A DNA stretch of 64,000 nt from the NCBI GenBank assembly GCA_050183765.1, contig JBFXAZ010000014.1:1-64000 (forward strand). The letters are read 5' to 3'. Shown here in pieces: positions 41,315-49,319 of this stretch. This stretch comes from JAFAZJ01 sp050183765. GTDB lineage: Bacteria > Pseudomonadota > Alphaproteobacteria > Reyranellales > Reyranellaceae. Positions within the stretch are counted from its first letter, which is position 1, and each line of letters begins with the position of its first letter. The notes below the pieces were generated by a model. That model was not told where the DNA came from, made no database searches, and saw only the letters and a list, made by a program, of their open reading frames with translations. The translations under genes and the position numbers were made by a program.

Positions 41315-42880
41315 ATGACGCGTACGCGTGTGTGGAGTTTGGCCCTGGCGCTGGTCGTGGCGCCGTTGACGGCGTCGGCGCAGGGCGGCGGGACCGTCAC
41401 GGCGGGATTCGGTGCCGAATCGACGGTGCTGGATCCGATAAAGTACTCGGCCGGTGTCGACCACTACTTCATGGGCCAGATGTTCGAGCAGCTCGTGCGC
41501 GTCGATCCGCAGCAGCGCGTCGTCAACTGGCTGGCCGAGTCGTGGAAGATCGAGGAGGTGGACGGCAAACCGGTCATCGACGTGCGCCTGCGCAAGGGGG
41601 TGAAGTTCCACAACGGCGATCCGCTGACCTCGGCCGATTTCGAGTTCGCCTACAGCAAGATGCGCGACCCGAAGATCTCGCGCTGGTCGCACAACCAGGC
41701 CGCGGTCGAGCGCTTCGAGATCGTCGACGACCATCACTTCCGCATCCACTTCAAGGAAGCCGACGGCAACTACGTCGCCAACTTCCTGCAGCTCTGGGCG
41801 GTCCCGAAGGCGTACTACGAACGGGTCGGCGAGGCGGAGTTCGGCAAGGCGCCGGTCGGCACCGGGCCCTGGAAGTTCGTCTCGCGCACGGTGAAGGACG
41901 AGATCCGCTTCGAGGCCTTCGCCGACTACTGGAACAAGGAGCATCGGCCCAAGGCCGACAAGCTGGTGATCAAGGTGATCCCCGAGGATCTTACCCGGGT
42001 CGCCGCGTTCAAGACCGGTGCCATCGACTTCCTCGACGCCGTGCCGCTGTCGATGGTCGAGGAATTCAGGAAGATGCCGGGCGTGAAGACGCTGACCGTC
42101 GTCACCGGCAACAACCTGTTCCTGAACTTCAACACGCACCAGGAGAAGTCGCCGTTCCGCGACGTGCGCGTGCGACAGGCGGCGGCGCACGCCATCGACG
42201 TCGACGCCATCATCAAAAGCGTGCTGTTCGGCCAGGGCCAGCGTTACGTCCAGGTCGGCAAGGGCGGCGTCGGCTACGATCCCGACCTCAAGCCCTACGC
42301 CTACGACCCCAAGAAGGCGCGCGACCTCCTGCGCCAGGCGGGCTTCCCGAACGGCTTCGAGATCCCCTGCTACAATCTCACCACGCCGCGCGAGCCCAAT
42401 GTGAAGGAGGTGGGCGAGGCGATGTTCGCCTACCTCACCGCCGTCGGCATCCGCTGCAAGGTCCAGGGCCTGGAGTACGGCGCCTGGATCAACCTCGCGC
42501 GCATGGGCCGCAACGCGCCGCCGGTGATGGACGGCGTCTTCAGCCACATGTGGAGCCAGAACCTGCCGGGTGATCCGGGCACCGCATGGGCCGGTCACGT
42601 GCACACCTTCGTTCCCGGGAAGGGCTGGGGCAGCTATTCGACCACCTCGGATCCCGAGGCCGACAAGATGGTCGAGGAGCTGAAGACCACCATGGATCCC
42701 GAGAAGCGCGCGGCGCTGGCGAAGAAGCTCGCGCGCTACAAGCACGAGAAGGTGCTGGGCGGCCTGCCGACCTATCGGCCGATGGTCACGCTGGCGTGGC
42801 GCGCCGACAAGCTCGACTTCACCGGCTGGCCGTATCCCGGCTACTGGCGCGCCATGCAGGAAGTGACGGCGAAGAAGTGA
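41315..42880 (+). CDS. ABC transporter substrate-binding protein, family 5
   Basis: A 521-residue periplasmic binding protein with a Sec signal ending at TASAQG. The family motifs are VRLRKGVKFHNGDPLTSADF and GTGPWKFVSRTV. ACGGAGGAAACGAG precedes the ATG. It is the first gene of an importer operon that continues with two permeases, two ATPases, a CoA-transferase and a carboxylase. The ligand may be an organic acid or peptide-like compound that is later activated to a CoA thioester (inference). Confidence 0.92.
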   Translation: MTRTRVWSLALALVVAPLTASAQGGGTVTAGFGAESTVLDPIKYSAGVDHYFMGQMFEQLVRVDPQQRVVNWLAESWKIEEVDGKPVIDVRLRKGVKFHNGDPLTSADFEFAYSKMRDPKISRWSHNQAAVERFEIVDDHHFRIHFKEADGNYVANFLQLWAVPKAYYERVGEAEFGKAPVGTGPWKFVSRTVKDEIRFEAFADYWNKEHRPKADKLVIKVIPEDLTRVAAFKTGAIDFLDAVPLSMVEEFRKMPGVKTLTVVTGNNLFLNFNTHQEKSPFRDVRVRQAAAHAIDVDAIIKSVLFGQGQRYVQVGKGGVGYDPDLKPYAYDPKKARDLLRQAGFPNGFEIPCYNLTTPREPNVKEVGEAMFAYLTAVGIRCKVQGLEYGAWINLARMGRNAPPVMDGVFSHMWSQNLPGDPGTAWAGHVHTFVPGKGWGSYSTTSDPEADKMVEELKTTMDPEKRAALAKKLARYKHEKVLGGLPTYRPMVTLAWRADKLDFTGWPYPGYWRAMQEVTAKK

Positions 42881-42895
42881 GGGGCACCGGCTTTT

Positions 42896-43049
42896 CCTTC
42901 TCCCCGCGAAGGCGGGGAGAAGGTGCCCGCAGGGCGGATGAGGGGCTTCGTGGCCCTTCAGCCGGCACGGTGGGAGTTGCACCGCCGCCAAGCCCCTCAT
43001 CCGCCTCGCTGACGCTCGGCCCCTTCTCCCCGCCTTCGCGGGGAGAAGG
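42896..43049. repeat. Type-A inverted repeat (copy 2)
   Basis: 154 bp, with the same terminal hairpins (CCTTCTCCCCGC / GCGGGGAGAAGG) and the GATGAGGGGCTT inner motif as copy 1. It lies between the binding-protein gene and the first permease gene. The right end supplies GGGGAGAAGG 9 bp before the ATG at 43059. Confidence 0.85.
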
Positions 43050-43058
43050 AGAGACGGC

Positions 43059-43979
43059 ATGACCAGCTACTTCCTCCGCCGCGTGCTGCAGGGGCTGATC
43101 AGCATCGTCGGCGCCAGCATCGTGATCTTCTTCGTCTCGAGGCTGAGCGGCGATCCGATCGTGCTGCTGCTGCCCAACGAGGCGCCGCCTGCCGTGATCG
43201 AGCAGACGCGCATCGAGATGGGGCTCAACGAGCCGGTGTGGAAGCAGTACCTGATCTTCGCCGGCAAGGCGCTGACCGGCGATTTCGGCAAGTCCTATCG
43301 CTGGCAGGCGCCGGCGCTGGACCTGGTGCTCGATCGCCTGCCGGCGACCATCGGTCTGGCGCTGGCGGCGCTCGCCTTCTCGATCCTGCTCGCCGTGCCG
43401 TTCGGCGTGCTGTCGGCGGTGCACCGGGGCACGTGGATCGACACCCTGGGCAAGGGCTTCGCCATGCTCGGCCAGGCGATGCCGAATTTCTGGGTCGGCC
43501 TGCTGCTGATCCTGGTCTTCGCCATCCACCTCGACATCCTGCCGGCCTACGGCACCGGCTCGCCGGCGCACATCATCATGCCGGCCATCGCGCTGGGCTG
43601 GTATCCGGTGGCGGCACAGACGCGCATCGTGCGTTCGGCGATGCTCGACGTGCTCGACAGCGACTACATCCGCATGGGTCGCGCCGTCGGCGCCAGCGAA
43701 GGCGTACTGGTGTGGAAGTACGCGCTGCGCAACGCGGCGATCCCGCTGGTCACCATCCTCGGCGTCTATTTCGCCGCCATGCTGGGCGGCGCCTTCGTCG
43801 TCGAGACGGTCTTCGCCTGGCCGGGCGTGGGCCGTACCGTGGTCGAGGCGGTCTTCTCGCGCGACTTCCCGGTGGTGCAGGTCGGCGTGCTGCTGACCTC
43901 GATCCTGTTCGTCGCCTCGAACCTGCTGGTCGACCTGTCCTACGGCTTCATCGACCCGCGCATCCGCTATGACCGCTGA
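43059..43979 (+). CDS. Peptide-type ABC transporter permease (DppB type)
   Basis: A 306-residue inner-membrane permease. It starts MTSYFLRRVLQGLISIVG, has the LSGDPIVLLLP segment, and the coupling loop RIVRSAMLDVLDSDYIRMGRA followed by KYALRNAAIPLVT. It overlaps the next permease gene by 11 bp. It is preceded by an inverted repeat whose terminal hairpin contains the likely ribosome-binding site. Confidence 0.92.
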   Translation: MTSYFLRRVLQGLISIVGASIVIFFVSRLSGDPIVLLLPNEAPPAVIEQTRIEMGLNEPVWKQYLIFAGKALTGDFGKSYRWQAPALDLVLDRLPATIGLALAALAFSILLAVPFGVLSAVHRGTWIDTLGKGFAMLGQAMPNFWVGLLLILVFAIHLDILPAYGTGSPAHIIMPAIALGWYPVAAQTRIVRSAMLDVLDSDYIRMGRAVGASEGVLVWKYALRNAAIPLVTILGVYFAAMLGGAFVVETVFAWPGVGRTVVEAVFSRDFPVVQVGVLLTSILFVASNLLVDLSYGFIDPRIRYDR

Positions 43980-44856
43980 CGCGACCCTCGTTCCGACGCT
44001 GCCGCGGCGCGGGCTGCTGTCGCGCCTGCGCGGCCGCGGCCTGCCCTGGGTCTCGATGATCATCCTTGCCCTGGTGGTGATCGCGGCGATCTTCGGCGAG
44101 GCGATCGCGCCGCACGATCCCAACGGCCTCAATCTCGGCGTCGCCTTCCGGCCGCCGGTCTGGGCGGCGAAGGGCGAATGGGCCTATCCGCTGGGCACCG
44201 ACAATCTCGGCCGCGATATCCTCAGCCGCATCATCACCGGGGCGCGCGTCTCGCTGGTCTCGGCGCTCTACGCCATCGCTTTCGCCGGCAGCATCGGTGC
44301 GCTGGTCGGCATGATCTCGGGTTATTTCGGCGGTGTCGTCGACGCCATCATCATGCGGCTGGTCGACATCCAGATGTCGATCCCGGCGCTCGCCCTGGCG
44401 CTGGTGATCGCCGCGGTGTTCGGCGCCGATTTCGACACGGTGGTCATCGTCATCATCGTCACCTACTGGACCTGGTACGCGCGCATCGTGCGCGGCGAGA
44501 TCCTGTCGCTGAAGGAACGCGACTACGTCGCGCTGGCCAGGGTCGCGGGCTGCGGAACCGCCACCATCTTCTTCCGCCACCTGCTGCCCAACATCATGAA
44601 CACCCTGCTGGTGCTCGCCACGCTGCAGGTCGGCCAGGTGATCATCTTCGAGGCGTCGCTGAGCTTCCTCGGCCTGGGCATCCAGGCGCCCGACGTGTCG
44701 TGGGGCCTGATGCTGGCCGACGCGCGCGGCTACATCACCAACGCGTGGTGGGCGATCACCATGCCGGGCATCGCCATCATGATCACCTGCCTGTCGGCCA
44801 ACATGATCGGCGACTGGCTGCGCGACACCTTCGATCCCAAGCGGCGGCAATTGTGA
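43969..44856 (+). CDS. Peptide-type ABC transporter permease (DppC type)
   Basis: A 295-residue inner-membrane permease with LGTDNLGRDILSRIITGAR near residue 75, the coupling loop YARIVRGEILSLKERDYV and HLLPNIMNTLLVLATL. It is translationally coupled to the upstream permease by an 11-bp overlap and followed by a 167-bp gap holding a type-B repeat before the ATPase genes. Confidence 0.92.
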   Translation: MTADATLVPTLPRRGLLSRLRGRGLPWVSMIILALVVIAAIFGEAIAPHDPNGLNLGVAFRPPVWAAKGEWAYPLGTDNLGRDILSRIITGARVSLVSALYAIAFAGSIGALVGMISGYFGGVVDAIIMRLVDIQMSIPALALALVIAAVFGADFDTVVIVIIVTYWTWYARIVRGEILSLKERDYVALARVAGCGTATIFFRHLLPNIMNTLLVLATLQVGQVIIFEASLSFLGLGIQAPDVSWGLMLADARGYITNAWWAITMPGIAIMITCLSANMIGDWLRDTFDPKRRQL

Positions 44857-44870
44857 TGATGATGGGTCCA

Positions 44871-45016
44871 TACCTTCCCCCGCTGGCGGGGGAAGGTGGC
44901 GCGAAGCGCCGGATGGGGGTGGCCGCTCGACCTTGCTCGGCCGGTCGTGACTGGACGCGATGCCCGCACCCCCATCCGCCCTTCGGGCACCTTCCCCCGC
45001 AGGGCGGGGGAAGGTA
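44871..45016. repeat. Type-B inverted repeat (copy 2, complete)
   Basis: 146 bp, with end hairpins TACCTTCCCCCGC / GCGGGGGAAGGTA and inner arms GCCGGATGGGGGTG / CACCCCCATCCG. The right end, with GGGGGAAGGTAGG, is 7 bp before the ATG at 45024 and overlaps its Shine-Dalgarno. Confidence 0.85.
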
Positions 45017-45023
45017 GGTGCCC

Positions 45024-46013
45024 ATGGGTCAACCTCTGCTGCGCGTCGAGAACCTGCGCACGCACCTCTTCCTCAAGCGCGGCGTGCTCAAGGCCGTCGA
45101 CGGCGTGAGCCTGCATGTCGACGAGGGCGAGACGCTCGGTCTCGTGGGCGAATCGGGCTCGGGCAAGAGCATGACCAGCCTGTCGATCATGCGCCTGCTG
45201 CCTAAGCAAAGCGGGCGCATCGTCGATGGTCATGTGTGGCTGGACGGCACCGATCTCGCGACGCTGCCCGAGGACGAGATGGCGCGCGACTGGCGCGGCC
45301 GGCGCGTGTCGATGGTGTCGCAGGATCCGATGACCTCGCTGAACCCGGTGTTCACCGTGGGCGATCAGGTCGGCGCGCCGTTCCGCTACCACAAGCTGGC
45401 GCAGGGTGCGCAGGCCGTGCGCGAGGCCGTGGTCAAGGTGCTGGGCCGCGTGCGTATCCCCTCGCCGGAGAAGCGGCTCGACAACTACCCGCACCAATTT
45501 AGCGGCGGCATGCGCCAGCGCGTGGTCGCGGCCATGGCGATCGCCTGCGCGCCGCGGCTGCTGATCGCCGACGAGCCGACCAGCAACCTCGACGTCACCA
45601 TCCAGGTGCAGATGATCGAGCTGTTCCGCGAGCTGCAGCGCGACAGCGGACTGGGCATCATCCTGATCACCCACGATCTGGGCGTCGCCGCGTCGATCTG
45701 CGATCGCGTCGCCGTCATGTACGCCGGCCGCATCGTCGAGGTCGGCGACGTGCGCACCATGTATCGCCAGGCGGCGCATCCCTACACGCAGGCGCTGCTG
45801 AACTCGATCCCGCATCTGGGCCAGCGCCGCCGGCGCCTCTACGCCATCGGCGGCCAGCCGCCCAGCCTGATCGATCCGCCGGTGGGCTGCCGCTTCGCGC
45901 CGCGCTGCCCGCGCCGCACGGCCAAGTGCGACGCCGAGTATCCGCCCGAGGTCGAACTCGCGCCCGGTCACGTCGCGGCGTGCTGGCATCCCGGGCCGGG
46001 AGCTGTGGCATGA
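45024..46013 (+). CDS. Peptide-type ABC transporter ATP-binding protein (DppD type)
   Basis: A 329-residue ATPase with Walker A GESGSGKSM, signature FSGGMRQRV, Walker B LLIADEPTSNLD and the H-loop ITHD. The C-terminal peptide-transporter extension has the cysteine motif CRFAPRCPRRTAKC. The ATG at 45024 is preferred to a GTG six bases upstream. It overlaps the next ATPase gene (ATGA). Confidence 0.92.
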   Translation: MGQPLLRVENLRTHLFLKRGVLKAVDGVSLHVDEGETLGLVGESGSGKSMTSLSIMRLLPKQSGRIVDGHVWLDGTDLATLPEDEMARDWRGRRVSMVSQDPMTSLNPVFTVGDQVGAPFRYHKLAQGAQAVREAVVKVLGRVRIPSPEKRLDNYPHQFSGGMRQRVVAAMAIACAPRLLIADEPTSNLDVTIQVQMIELFRELQRDSGLGIILITHDLGVAASICDRVAVMYAGRIVEVGDVRTMYRQAAHPYTQALLNSIPHLGQRRRRLYAIGGQPPSLIDPPVGCRFAPRCPRRTAKCDAEYPPEVELAPGHVAACWHPGPGAVA

Positions 46014-46975
46014 GCCTGCTCGAGGTGCGCGACCTGAAGAAGCACTTCCGCGTCGGCGGCGGGCTGCTGCAGAGCGGCGGGACCGTGAAGGCGGTCGACG
46101 GCGTGAGCTTCGCGGTGAACGAAGGCGAGACCTTCGCGCTGGTTGGCGAATCGGGCTGCGGCAAGACCACCATCGCCAAGCTGGTGCTGATGCTCGAGCG
46201 TCCGACCTCGGGTTCGATCCTGTTCGACGGCCAGGATCTGACGTCGTTGGGCAGCGCCGGCGTGAAGGCCTATCGCCGCCAGGTGCAGACGGTGTTCCAG
46301 GACCCCTACGCCTCGCTCAATCCGCGCCTGCGCGTGCGCACCATCATCGCCGAGCCGATCCTGGCGCACGGCCGGCCCGATCGCGCCCAATTGCGCAAGC
46401 GCGTCGAGGAGGTGCTCGACGTCGTCGGCCTGCCGAAGACGGCCGCCGATCTCTTCCCGCACGAGTTCAGCGGCGGCCAGCGCCAGCGCGTCGCCATCGC
46501 CCGCGCGCTGGCGCTCAATCCGCGCTGCATCGTGCTCGACGAGCCGATCTCGGCGCTCGACGTGTCGATCCGCGCGCAGGTCCTGAACCTGCTCGCCGAC
46601 ATCCAGGAGCGCTTCCGGCTGACCTACCTGATCATCGCCCACGACCTGGCGCTGGTGGAGCATTTCAGCACGCGCGTGGGCGTGATGTACCTCGGCAACA
46701 TGGTCGAGGCCGGGCCGACCAGCGAGGTCTTCGCCCGTCCGCGCCATCCCTACACCCAGGCCCTGCTCGCCTCGGTGCCGCGGCCCGATCCCGATCACCG
46801 CCCGCCGGTCGACGCGATCCGTGGCGAGATCGCCAGCGCCATGGCGCCGCCTTCGGGCTGCAAGTTCCATCCGCGCTGCCCGCACGCCATGCCGAAGTGC
46901 AACACCGAGTTCCCGGCCTGGCGCAACCTGGGCGCCACCCATGCCGCCGCCTGCCATCTGCTGGAGTTGACCTGA
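46010..46975 (+). CDS. Peptide-type ABC transporter ATP-binding protein (DppF type)
   Basis: A 321-residue ATPase with Walker A GESGCGKTT, signature FSGGQRQRV, Walker B CIVLDEPISALD and the H-loop IAHD. The C-terminal cysteine motif is CKFHPRCPHAMPKC. The start overlaps the previous ATPase gene by four bases, and its TGA shares a base with the ATG of the CoA-transferase gene, so transport and CoA activation are translated as a unit. Confidence 0.92.
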   Translation: MSLLEVRDLKKHFRVGGGLLQSGGTVKAVDGVSFAVNEGETFALVGESGCGKTTIAKLVLMLERPTSGSILFDGQDLTSLGSAGVKAYRRQVQTVFQDPYASLNPRLRVRTIIAEPILAHGRPDRAQLRKRVEEVLDVVGLPKTAADLFPHEFSGGQRQRVAIARALALNPRCIVLDEPISALDVSIRAQVLNLLADIQERFRLTYLIIAHDLALVEHFSTRVGVMYLGNMVEAGPTSEVFARPRHPYTQALLASVPRPDPDHRPPVDAIRGEIASAMAPPSGCKFHPRCPHAMPKCNTEFPAWRNLGATHAAACHLLELT

Positions 46976-49197
46976 TGGTCGCGCCGCTTTCCGGTCTGCG
47001 TGTCCTGGAGATGCCCGGTGGCGTTGCCACGCGCTATTGCGGCCGCCTGTTCGCCAAGCACGGCGCCACCGTGCTGCAGCTGGGCGCGCCCGATCCGACC
47101 GGTGTCGGCTACGGCGGCAAGGCGAGCGAGGCCTACGCCGTCTGGCTCGACCACGGCAAGCAGCGCGTCGAGGCGATCGCGGCCGCCGGCACGCTCGACC
47201 TGATCATCGCCGGCCAGAGCGTCGCCGATGTCGCGGCGGCCGATGCCGCGCGTGCCGCCGACACGATCCGCGTCGGCCTCACTTGGTTCGCACCGGATGG
47301 GCCGTACCGCGACTGGACCGGCAGCGACGCGGTGATCCAGGCGATGAGCGGCGTGGCCTATGTCACGGGTCCGAAGGACGGCCGGCCGCTGCTGCCGCGT
47401 GGGCACGCGCCGCAGGTCGTCGCCGGCGCCACCGCCTTCATCGCCGCGTTGGCTGCGATCATCGGTCGTGACAACGGCTGGAGCGGCAGGCGCGTCGATC
47501 TCGACATCCTGAGCGCCAACATGTGCTTCTCCGAGGGCGGCGCCGCTGCATTGGCGCTGACCGGCGACAAGGTGGTGCGTCGCGGTGTCAACCGCTTCAC
47601 CCCGACCTTCCCCGGCGGCATCTACCAGGCGAGCGACGGCTGGATCGGCGTCACGGCGCTGACGCCGGCGCAATGGGCCTCGTTCTGCGACATGATCGGC
47701 CATCCCGACATGGCGAAGGACAAGCGCAACGCCACGTCGCTGCAGCGCCTGGAGCGCGCCGACGAGCTCGATCCGATCCTGGTTCCGGCACTGCGCGCGA
47801 AGTCGGCGAAGTGGCTGCTCGGGGAGGGCCAGCGCCGTCGCATTCCCTTGGCGCCGGTGCCGAGCCTCGCCGACCTGCCGCGGACGCTGCACTGGCAGGG
47901 CCGGGCCAGCATCCTGCCGGTGCCCGGCGTGCACGCCTTCGGGCCGAGCATGCCGTTTCATATCGAGACCGGCGCGGCGGATCCTGCGACGCCCGAACGG
48001 CGTACGAGCGCGCCGAAGCTGCCGCTCGAGGGCATCCGCGTGCTCGACCTGACCATGGGCTGGGCCGGTCCGCTGGCGGCGCGGCATTTCGCCGACATGG
48101 GCGCCGATATCGTGAAGGTCGAGTCATGCGCGCACTACGACTGGTGGCGCGGCTTCGACGGCATCATCGACGGCGATCCGCCGCCCTACGAGACGCGCCA
48201 CTCCTTCCTGATGGTCAACCGCAACAAGCGCGGCGTGACGCTCGACCTGAAGGCCGAGAGCGGCGTCGCGCTGGTGCGCAGGCTGGCGGCGCGCGCCGAC
48301 GTGATGATCGAGAACTACGCGCCCGGCGTGCTCGACCGTCTGGGCATCGGTCCGAAGGCGATGACCGAAGCCGTGCCCGGCCTGATCGGCATCTCGATGG
48401 GCGCCTTCGGCGCCAGCGGTCCGTGGAGCGGCTTCCGGGCCTATGGCTCGACCGTCGAGCAGGCCTCGGGCCTGCCCTTCGCCAATGGCGAGGCCGACGA
48501 CCCGCCGACCATGCAGCACGTCGCCTATGGCGATCCGATCGGCGGCCTCTACGGCGCGATCGCCTGCCTGATCGCGCTCTATGGCCGCAAGCACGGCCGC
48601 GCCAGCACGGTGATCGATCTCGGCCAGGTCGAATGCCTGTTCCAGCTCGGCGCCGATGCCATCGTCGCGCAATCGACGCAGAAGGAGCTGCTGGCGCGCG
48701 ACGGCAGCCGCCATCCGCTCTCGAAGCTGCGCATGGTCGGCGGCGACAATCCGTGGTGGGCGGTCTCGGCCGAGACCGACGCGCAATGGGACGCCGTCGC
48801 GCGCATCGTCGGCGCCGCGCCGACGCTGGATCAGCGCGCGATGGAAGACGCGGTGCGCCAATGGTCCGCCGGCAAGTCGCGCGACACGATCGTGGCGGCG
48901 TTCCAGGCCACCGGCGTGCCATCGGGCCCGGTCCATGCGGCTCAGGATCTGCTGACCGATCCGCAGCTCGTCGCCTCCGGCTTCTGGCGCCGCGCCGAGC
49001 GGCGCTTCATCGGCGATCACGTGGTGCCGCTGGCGCCGTATCGCCTGGATGGCGCGACGCCGCCGATGTGGGGCCCGGCGCCGACCCTGGGCGAGCACAA
49101 CGAGGCTGTGCTGGGCGGCGATCTCGGCCTGACGCGCGGCGAGCTGGACAGGCTGGCCGCCGACGGCGTGATCGGCACGCGCGCCGTGGCGCCATAG
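46975..49197 (+). CDS. Tandem CaiB/BaiF (class III) CoA-transferase
   Basis: A 740-residue protein made of two class III CoA-transferase units. The C-terminal unit (from about residue 345, LEGIRVLDLTMGWAGPLAARHFADMGADIVKVE) has the catalytic aspartate region VAYGDPIGGLYGAIA. In the N-terminal unit the equivalent stretch is PRGHAPQVVAGATAFIAAL, with no Asp, so that half is probably structural. The enzyme moves CoA between carboxylic acids. It is coupled to the ATPase gene (TGATG) and followed by a carboxylase gene. Confidence 0.88.
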   Translation: MVAPLSGLRVLEMPGGVATRYCGRLFAKHGATVLQLGAPDPTGVGYGGKASEAYAVWLDHGKQRVEAIAAAGTLDLIIAGQSVADVAAADAARAADTIRVGLTWFAPDGPYRDWTGSDAVIQAMSGVAYVTGPKDGRPLLPRGHAPQVVAGATAFIAALAAIIGRDNGWSGRRVDLDILSANMCFSEGGAAALALTGDKVVRRGVNRFTPTFPGGIYQASDGWIGVTALTPAQWASFCDMIGHPDMAKDKRNATSLQRLERADELDPILVPALRAKSAKWLLGEGQRRRIPLAPVPSLADLPRTLHWQGRASILPVPGVHAFGPSMPFHIETGAADPATPERRTSAPKLPLEGIRVLDLTMGWAGPLAARHFADMGADIVKVESCAHYDWWRGFDGIIDGDPPPYETRHSFLMVNRNKRGVTLDLKAESGVALVRRLAARADVMIENYAPGVLDRLGIGPKAMTEAVPGLIGISMGAFGASGPWSGFRAYGSTVEQASGLPFANGEADDPPTMQHVAYGDPIGGLYGAIACLIALYGRKHGRASTVIDLGQVECLFQLGADAIVAQSTQKELLARDGSRHPLSKLRMVGGDNPWWAVSAETDAQWDAVARIVGAAPTLDQRAMEDAVRQWSAGKSRDTIVAAFQATGVPSGPVHAAQDLLTDPQLVASGFWRRAERRFIGDHVVPLAPYRLDGATPPMWGPAPTLGEHNEAVLGGDLGLTRGELDRLAADGVIGTRAVAP

Positions 49198-49200
49198 CGC

Positions 49201-49301
49201 GTCATTCTGAGCGCAGCGAAGGATCCGGCGGTGCTGCGAACGAACACAGCGTTGCGATGTGATCGCGATACCGCGAGGTCCTTCGCAGCGCCCGGGACGA
49301 C
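49201..49301. repeat. Type-C imperfect inverted repeat (copy 2)
   Basis: It starts GTCATTCTGAGCGCAGCGAA and ends with the inverted, slightly decayed copy CTTCGCAGCGCCCGGGACGAC. It shares the inner GATCGCGATACCG with copy 1. Its end is 18 bp before the carboxylase start codon. Confidence 0.65.
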
Positions 49302-49319
49302 GGCAGGAGAGTGGGAAGC

